The notes below the pieces were generated by a model that did not search any database, had not been told where the DNA came from, and saw only the letters and a list, made by a program, of their open reading frames with translations. A stretch of DNA of 64,000 nt. Source: Liolophura sinensis. Taxonomy: Eukaryota > Mollusca > Polyplacophora > Chitonida > Chitonidae. The stretch's first letter is position 1; every line of letters starts with the position of its first letter. The stretch lies in NCBI RefSeq assembly GCF_032854445.1, contig NC_088300.1, positions 28,193,608 to 28,257,607 on the forward strand, written 5' to 3'. This document shows, piece by piece, positions 60,201 to 64,000 of this stretch. The position numbers were made by a program, and so were the translations under genes.

Positions 60201-61439
60201 AGTGTAAGACAACATCAATGTGTTATTTAAATGTGCTGAACAAATGCTCTGTACAAAAACGTGACACACTGGATGGCTGCGCTTGTTCACAATGTGCCAC
60301 TGTTTGATACATGGGATACTGTATGAGTACAGACAACCCAATCATAAACCACAGTTTTAATCTCTCGGGTGCATGCTTAAGGTGCACTGATACACGTGGA
60401 AACATGTGTCCATAGATTTTCTTTTTCTTTTTTCTTTTACACCAACAAATAATCTTGTCTTCAGACAATGTAGCCATTAAGCTTCAGGCTAAATCAAATA
60501 TTAGAGTATTGTGTTATGTTTAAGCGCAGCGAAGGGACAAAAGAAAAACTGCAAATAATCAAATAATATTATACAAGCGTATCGACTTAAACAGTCTTAA
60601 CAAACAGTGCTTTTAGAAGAATTTAAAAATCAATATGTAGACCATAATACTGAGAAAAGGAAAATAACTACATCACATACATAGAGATGTATATGTACAT
60701 AAATATGCAGACAACACAATTAATGTTAGACATTATATTAGTTCAAAAATGATAAGCATGTGTGCTACAGCAGAGCAAACTGCCATTTTCAAATATATCT
60801 AAATCTGCATATACATGTATGCTTATTTACACAGATTTATTTATTTATTTGATTGGTGTTTTACGCAGTACTCAAGAATATTTCACTTATACGGCTGCCA
60901 GCATTATGGTATGAGGAAACTGGGCAGAGCCTGGGACGAACCCATGACCACCCGCATGTTCCTGACAGACCTTCCCACATATGGCCAAAGAGGAAGCCAG
61001 CATGAGCTGGACTTGTACTTACATAGAAAAGTGACATTCAGAATAATGTACGCATATGCATAAGGGAATAATTTTTTCAAAACTATATATGAATATCAGA
61101 CAATCTGCTCATATCTAACTATTTAAATGCATAGAAAAGTTTAACAAAGTGATCCTTTATGATGCACTACTACAAAGTGCATTACTATCGTAAAATATCT
61201 CCTCATCTTTTTTTTTAACACATTTATCCTGCACAAAATTAAATGCTTTCATGTACATTTATAATAGTATTCTCACCCAGGGTCTCCCAAGCTGGTGCCT
61301 TAAATGCAGATCCAGCATGGCTGTCATCACCGGCAGAGGCAAAACTTGTCCAGAGCACAAGAAGTAGCAAGCCGCACGTCAGAAGCAGACACTTGCACCA
61401 GCGCCGGTGGTAGGAGCGAGTACCCAGCAGAAACGCCAT
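36030..61439 (-). CDS. K+-dependent Na+/Ca2+ exchanger (NCKX, SLC24 family), complete
   Basis: Eleven coding exons (61277-61439, 58930-59130, 55977-56077, 51095-51181, 50054-50154, 49096-49304, 43186-43299, 38362-38607, 37738-37839, 37123-37254, 36030-36229) sum to 1656 nt: 551 residues plus stop. All introns are GT-AG and phases agree. Residues 18-36 form a signal/membrane segment with an ASA|G cleavage-like site. Alpha-1 (about 128-184) has [14 protein letters not shown] and [15 protein letters not shown]. Residues 188-240 give two membrane helices; 241-340 form a cytoplasmic loop with an acidic run (SGEDSDDDD, 308-316). Alpha-2 (about 412-470) has [13 protein letters not shown] and [17 protein letters not shown]. 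The C-terminus has [13 protein letters not shown] and [10 protein letters not shown]. Family members extrude Ca2+ with K+ in exchange for Na+ at the plasma membrane. The alpha-2 GVSVPD form resembles invertebrate NCKX; the C-terminus resembles NCKX3/4/5, so no symbol is given. Confidence 0.95.
37123..37254 (-). CDS. NCKX exon 10 (residues 442-485), alpha-2 second half
   Basis: It runs between GGTTACAG and CAAG|GTACGT. It encodes [28 protein letters not shown] and an extracellular loop NPGSTVQV. Confidence 0.95.
37738..37839 (-). CDS. NCKX exon 9 (residues 408-441), alpha-2 first half
   Basis: Phase 1 at both ends. It encodes [20 protein letters not shown] and [11 protein letters not shown]. 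The usual vertebrate AGTS is FGVS here. Confidence 0.95.
37981..38230 (-). repeat. dispersed repeat plus SINE-like remnant in NCKX intron 8
   Basis: TAATTCTTCAACCTTTTTGC to CAACCAATGTAG (37981-38107) reappears diverged at 54494-54629. Beside it GGTCAAGAATATTTCACTTA (38140) is a decayed SINE 3' module in minus orientation. Confidence 0.65.
38362..38607 (-). CDS. NCKX exon 8 (residues 326-407)
   Basis: Phase 1 at both ends. It has [20 protein letters not shown] leading a helix, [12 protein letters not shown], then [20 protein letters not shown]. These are the conserved entry to the C-terminal membrane half. Confidence 0.94.
38608..43185 (-). other. NCKX intron 7
   Basis: 4.6 kb, mostly unique AT-rich sequence. 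No nested gene is recognised. Confidence 0.6.
43186..43299 (-). CDS. NCKX exon 7 (residues 288-325), acidic loop
   Basis: It runs between a TTCTGTTAAAG acceptor and a CTGG|GTAAAT donor, phase 1 at both ends. It encodes the [12 protein letters not shown] cluster. This loop is poorly conserved in the family; the call rests on phase and composition. Confidence 0.85.
43573..44012. repeat. partial direct repeat in NCKX intron 6
   Basis: GTGAAATCTGGCCTTCTGTC, TTTACCTCA and GCAGAATTAGG (43578-43695) recur diverged at about 43934-44005. A TGACGTCA lies between them at 43709-43716. Confidence 0.55.
45903..46051 (-). other. exon-like open stretch in NCKX intron 6, possible alternative last exon
   Basis: After GTGTATGTACAG a coding-like frame starts in phase 1, the phase left by exon 6. 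It reads [20 protein letters not shown] through [18 protein letters not shown] to TAA. Spliced to exon 6 it would give a protein ending in the cytoplasmic loop. It could also be a pseudogene scrap. No domain recognised. Confidence 0.35.
46988..47232. repeat. tandem duplication, about 137-bp unit, diverged
   Basis: GAAATAAAGTAGGTCATGAT, GGCTGGAAGAATACAGTTGG and GGTGAAAATATATG recur in order in the second unit starting near 47128. Confidence 0.75.
47838..47922 (-). mobile_element. decayed SINE fragment
   Basis: GTACTGAGTAATATCTCACT and GCTAGCATTATGGTGGCAAG parallel family A in minus orientation; strongly diverged. Confidence 0.45.
48002..48079. repeat. perfect two-copy tandem repeat, 39-bp unit
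   Basis: GAGAACCCTATTATTACAAT begins identical units at 48002 and 48041; they differ only at the last base. Confidence 0.95.
49096..49304 (-). CDS. NCKX exon 6 (residues 218-287)
   Basis: The split Trp codon is completed from exon 5, then [20 protein letters not shown] forms a helix. The rest is cytoplasmic loop with a Thr/Ser/Gly-rich end ([12 protein letters not shown]). Donor CCAG|GTATGC, phase 1. Confidence 0.93.
49453..49622 (-). mobile_element. SINE family A, 5'-truncated, with 13-bp target-site duplication
   Basis: The (AAAT)n tail, a worn 3' module (ATGGCATAAAACACCAATC on the minus strand), the body and the B-box region are present; the A-box part is missing. ATCAAAATTAATA flanks it at 49440-49452 and 49623-49635. 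It lies 150 bp upstream of NCKX exon 6, in intron 5. Confidence 0.92.
50054..50154 (-). CDS. NCKX exon 5 (residues 185-217)
   Basis: It runs between CCCAG and GCTG|GTGAGT, ending in phase 2. It encodes [20 protein letters not shown] and ILDETV, a membrane helix preceded by the conserved WPLxRD. Confidence 0.94.
51095..51181 (-). CDS. NCKX exon 4 (residues 156-184), alpha-1 second half
   Basis: It is 87 nt, phase 0 at both ends. It encodes [20 protein letters not shown], the second alpha-1 helix with the conserved GSAVYN. Confidence 0.95.
52160..52770. repeat. long direct repeat, copy 1 (NCKX intron 3)
   Basis: From TGTAAAACGAGAAATT to TACTGTGCACATGA it matches 57180-57770 base for base except for scattered substitutions. 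It has no terminal inverted repeats and no coding capacity. Confidence 0.92.
52848..53245 (-). other. long open frame in NCKX intron 3, mitochondrial-presequence-like
   Basis: About 130 codons are stop-free, with [20 protein letters not shown], then [37 protein letters not shown] and [11 protein letters not shown]-stop. Codon choice and GC content differ from the flanks. RRFSTS is common in mitochondrial targeting sequences. The first ATG gives about 76 residues. It could be an alternative exon, a separate small gene, a pseudogene or chance. Confidence 0.3.
53545..53885 (-). mobile_element. SINE with a different tRNA-like head, degraded
   Basis: On the minus strand TAAGTGGCTATGGTGCTGGC resembles an A box and GGGGGTTCAAACC a B box. 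The 3' end has CCATTGTATAAGTGAAACAT and TCTTGAGTATG, the module shared with families A-C. Confidence 0.6.
54494..54629 (-). repeat. second copy of the 37981-38107 dispersed repeat
   Basis: Same strand and order of motifs as at 37981 (AGTAATTCTTCAACCTTTTC to TCCAACCAATGTCATTTT), diverged by roughly a quarter. Confidence 0.65.
54630..55976 (-). other. NCKX intron 3, right part
   Basis: Unique AT-rich intron; nothing further recognised. Confidence 0.5.
55977..56077 (-). CDS. NCKX exon 3 (residues 122-155), alpha-1 first half
   Basis: The acceptor CCCAACAG follows a long pyrimidine run; the donor is GCGCAG|GTGAGT. Choosing 56077 rather than a second CAG at 56064 restores the frame and gives [17 protein letters not shown]. 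It carries the ion-binding GSSAPE motif (138-143). Confidence 0.95.
57180..57814. repeat. long direct repeat, copy 2 (NCKX intron 2), flanked by 24-bp direct repeats
   Basis: About 590 bp are nearly identical to copy 1. This copy, with about 30 extra bases at its right end, is bracketed by an exact 24-bp repeat (57156-57179 and 57815-57838, containing CAGCATTTATAGC). Copy 1 lacks that bracket, so copy 2 looks like the insertion. Confidence 0.9.
57839..58929 (-). other. NCKX intron 2, right part
   Basis: No exon, RNA or clear repeat seen. Confidence 0.5.
58930..59130 (-). CDS. NCKX exon 2 (residues 55-121)
   Basis: It runs between a TGTTGCAG acceptor and a GATA|GTAAGT donor. It encodes an extracellular segment [20 protein letters not shown] (with a possible N-glycosylation NCT), then the first core helix and [17 protein letters not shown], an NCKX hallmark. 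Confidence 0.95.
60836..61024 (-). mobile_element. SINE family A, 5'-truncated
   Basis: The tail, module TTGAGTACTGCGTAAAACAC, body and AGTCCAGCTCATGCTGGCTT are present. Imperfect flanking repeats TTACACAGA (60827-60835) and TTACATAGA (61019-61027) match at 8 of 9 bases. It lies in NCKX intron 1. Confidence 0.88.
61277..61439 (-). CDS. NCKX exon 1 (residues 1-54)
   Basis: It begins with ATG at 61439 and ends CTGG|GTGAGA in phase 1. It encodes a hydrophobic stretch [20 protein letters not shown] after a basic start (SYHRRWCK), as in the cleavable signal or TM0 of NCKX proteins, then [18 protein letters not shown]. Confidence 0.88.
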
Positions 61440-61470
61440 GTCTTAAGTGTCATAACTCTGTCATCTGGTT

Positions 61471-61500
61471 TCTGTGGACAGGACAGAGCAGAGCAGGTGT
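61471..61500 (-). other. probable 5'UTR splice acceptor of NCKX
   Basis: On the minus strand CTGCTCTGCTCTGTCCTGTC leads into CACAG|AAACC, 32 nt before the ATG. This suggests a leader exon further right, and so a promoter at or beyond 61.6 kb. Confidence 0.55.
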
Positions 61501-61599
61501 TAAAACAGGCCATGCAAACACACACACTCACCTTCCCTGAATGATCACATGCTCAATACAATATTGCAAGGCCTCAACAAAAGATAGTCCCAGAGTTCA

Positions 61600-62811
61600 T
61601 TGACATATGTTAGTCTACAGGACACTGATAATGAATTATTTGTTTCTTATGACTGTCCTTCGTGTATCTTTCAGTATGTCAAAAATATTGGTGTTAACTA
61701 TTCACCATTTTAGTCACCAAAAAAATAGATGCATATAATTTGTCTTATCCACAGCATTACAGCTCAGGTAAGTAAAATGAACCTCACATTTATAGGTATA
61801 GAACATTTTGACATTTTTGTATTAACTGACATGGTGTTCCAGATTCCAAGTTTACAAAATAATAAAAAAAAAATATTTTTGGCAAGAAATAGTTGCTACA
61901 AGCCATAATTTGGTCACGAGAAACAAACAATCAATTACCAGTGGCCTTAATATCATTCTTAAGAAAAACAAGGCTATATCCTCGGTAAGCTATCAGCTCT
62001 ATGTCCTTGCCACCAAATCTTATCTTTATTCTCATGCATATCAATTCCTTACCAGTAACCTACACAAAAACTGGAAAGCTTTATTCAGCATAAAATGTAA
62101 TTCTTGAAAAAATGCCAGCAAGTAAATGTAGTTCAGATCGGAATGCTCTTTTCAACTCCTATCTATTGAAGATTCTCCGAGTCTTTTTAACTTTGACTGG
62201 AGATGAAAAACCCTGTATTCATGAACATACTGTATACTACATATATGTAGGTCTAGTACTTCTACACACAGCCCCTCCCCTTCCCCACCCAGCTGTCACC
62301 AGATTAATACCAGAAATCAGATACCTTGGCAAAGCAAACTGTCTGAAGTGAACAGTGCTGAGCAATTCCTGTTGTAACATATGCCTTCTCATGCCATATA
62401 TTATGTCTTTATACCAAACTATAAACTGGTGTCAGGTACTTAAATCAAATTAAAACTTTTTGCAAAAAACTTGGAGACACTAGTCCTAATTCACATGTAT
62501 AAATGTAAGAATTATATTTTTTAACACAAGGACAAAAACAATGGGATGTGGATGAGATTTTGAAGTGATCGACCTGTATGGTTTTCGTGCGATGAAGTTA
62601 ACACACATTACATTTAACTTAGAATCACCTATGCTTTCAGTGTCAGCCAATCACTTCAAATACACTCTGAATGCTAAATCGTTTCAACATGCGCAAGAAC
62701 AACTTTTCATCGATACAGAAACGACCATTTCACTAATCAACAGCAAGCTCTGAACATTGCTATTAAAACACATACATTGTACATTTTATGTTTGTCTTCA
62801 TTCACAACTTC
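61600..62811. other. 5' flank of NCKX; nothing identified
   Basis: It may include the leader intron. No promoter element or exon could be fixed. Confidence 0.4.
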
Positions 62812-62962
62812 AGTTTATTTATTTATTACTTGAATGGTGTTCACTGCCTTATTTGACAACAGTTCAGTGTTATACTGGTCAGTGTTATAGTGGAAGGAAA
62901 ACCTGCTGAGCCCAGGGGAATCCCACAACCATCCCCAGGTTTCTAGCAGACCTTCCCACATA
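62812..62962 (-). mobile_element. SINE family A, degraded
   Basis: TTTATTTATTACTTGAATGG, TGCTGAGCCCAGGGGAATCC and CTAGCAGACCTTCCCACATA preserve the family A layout; the 3' module is disrupted by a small internal duplication (CAGTGTTATA repeated). Confidence 0.75.
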
Positions 62963-63557
62963 TGAGTTATAATGTTCAATGGCTGTGATATCATGTGCAT
63001 GTATAATTTAAGAGAATGTATTAAAATGCCCATTTATCAGTCAATTTTCCTCACAGCTGCCTGATTCCAATCTTTCTCCATTTCCATCATTTCATATAAA
63101 GCTGCTACTAACAATTAATGCCTCCTGAACTTTTAAGAGGCTATGAAATCCATATTCCCTATAAATTAATTTTCTGTATTTACAAATAGCTCAAAGAACA
63201 GCTCAAATTACAGCCTTTCACTCAATAGCAGAGCCGTACCTGTGACATTTATAGTGTTGAAATGATTTTGAATTTCGATAAGCTTACAGTTCTTTTTAAG
63301 CTTTATAAGTTCTTTTCTACCAGTTTTGAATGGTAACATGTGCACAGGCGAGGCTGATATTTTCTAACACGCAATTTAATTACATTCACTCATTGTAATT
63401 TTTTGTAATGTCATAATGGTGCTGAATTCTTACCAGAACACAATCTGTTATAATCGTGCAATGCCTTGTTCAAGACTATTTTACCTATACTTATATATTA
63501 CATGTTAGTCAGGTTTACTGGTGGAGGAAACTGATATTAAAAGCACCTTGGCTGAAA

Positions 63558-64000
63558 CCACTGCATCTTGCTAGTTATCTGTACATAAGCCTGGCAAACC
63601 TATACGCCACTGCATCTTGCCAGTTACCTGTACATAATCTATATGGCAAATCTATAGGCCACTGCATCTTGCCAGTTACCTATACATGTGCCTGGCAAAC
63701 CTATGGGCCACTGCATCTTGCCAGTTACCTGTACGTAAGCCTGGCAAACCTATAGGCCACTGCATCTTGCCAGTTACCTGTACATGTGCCTGGCAAACCT
63801 ATAAGTCACTGCATCTTGCCAGCTACCTGTACATGTGCCTGGCAAACCTATGGGCCACTGTATCTTGCCAGTTACCTGTACATGTGCCTGGCAAACCTAT
63901 AGGCCACTGTCTCTTGCCAGTTACCTGTACATGTGCCTGGCAAACCTATGGGTCACTGCATCTTGCCAGTTACCTGTACGTGTGCCTTTCAAATCTATAG
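63558..64000 (+). repeat. 49-bp minisatellite, nine units, running off the window
   Basis: CCACTGCATCTTGCCAGTTA starts units at 63558, 63607, 63659, 63708, 63757, 63806, 63855, 63904 and 63953. Spacing is 49 bp except one unit of 52. The sequence just left (63460-63532) looks like a decayed SINE end. Confidence 0.95.

Noticed and set aside
63456-64000. Open frames of about 100 codons with repeated LPV/ANL-type motifs
   Set aside because: They read through the 49-bp minisatellite and shift frame from unit to unit.
63558-64000. CRISPR-like spacing of repeats
   Set aside because: Units are contiguous with no unique spacers, and the DNA is eukaryotic.

Overview
This looks like eukaryotic, AT-rich nuclear DNA from an invertebrate, most likely a mollusc or another lophotrochozoan. 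The evidence is short exons separated by long GT-AG introns, many tRNA-derived SINEs with a TGAGTACGGCGTAAAACACCAA-type 3' module and (AAAT)n or (CACT)n tails, small inverted-repeat DNA elements, minisatellites, and frequent TACATGTA palindromes. No species can be named from sequence alone.

Left end (about 0.67-7.5 kb, minus strand): the first five coding exons of a GAF-domain cyclic-nucleotide phosphodiesterase of the PDE5/PDE11 group. They cover the start codon, all of GAF-A with its NKxnFx3DE signature, and the first part of GAF-B. The rest of GAF-B and the catalytic domain must lie left of position 1. Several CRE-type (CGTCA) motifs lie upstream and in intron 1.

Middle (about 7.6-33.5 kb): no gene I can name. 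It holds three related SINE families, including one SINE inserted antiparallel into another and one inserted into an 87-bp minisatellite. It also holds a 254-bp MITE, other foldback elements, an array of AT palindromes, several tandem repeats, and a few exon-like patches of unknown meaning.

Right half (about 33.6-61.5 kb, minus strand): a complete K+-dependent Na+/Ca2+ exchanger gene (NCKX/SLC24 family). I reconstructed it as 11 coding exons totalling 1656 nt (551 residues plus stop). All splice sites are GT-AG and the phases agree. It has an N-terminal signal-like segment, the alpha-1 repeat (GSSAPE), an acidic cytoplasmic loop, and the alpha-2 repeat in the invertebrate-type form (GVSVPD). 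Two further open, exon-like stretches lie in its introns, and a 590-bp segment is present twice in introns 2 and 3.

Right end (63.56-64 kb): a 49-bp minisatellite that runs off the window.

The two genes act in linked signalling (cyclic-nucleotide breakdown and Ca2+ extrusion), but they are 26 kb apart and nothing in the sequence shows co-regulation. All exon models come from reading by eye and from family knowledge, with no alignment or transcript data.
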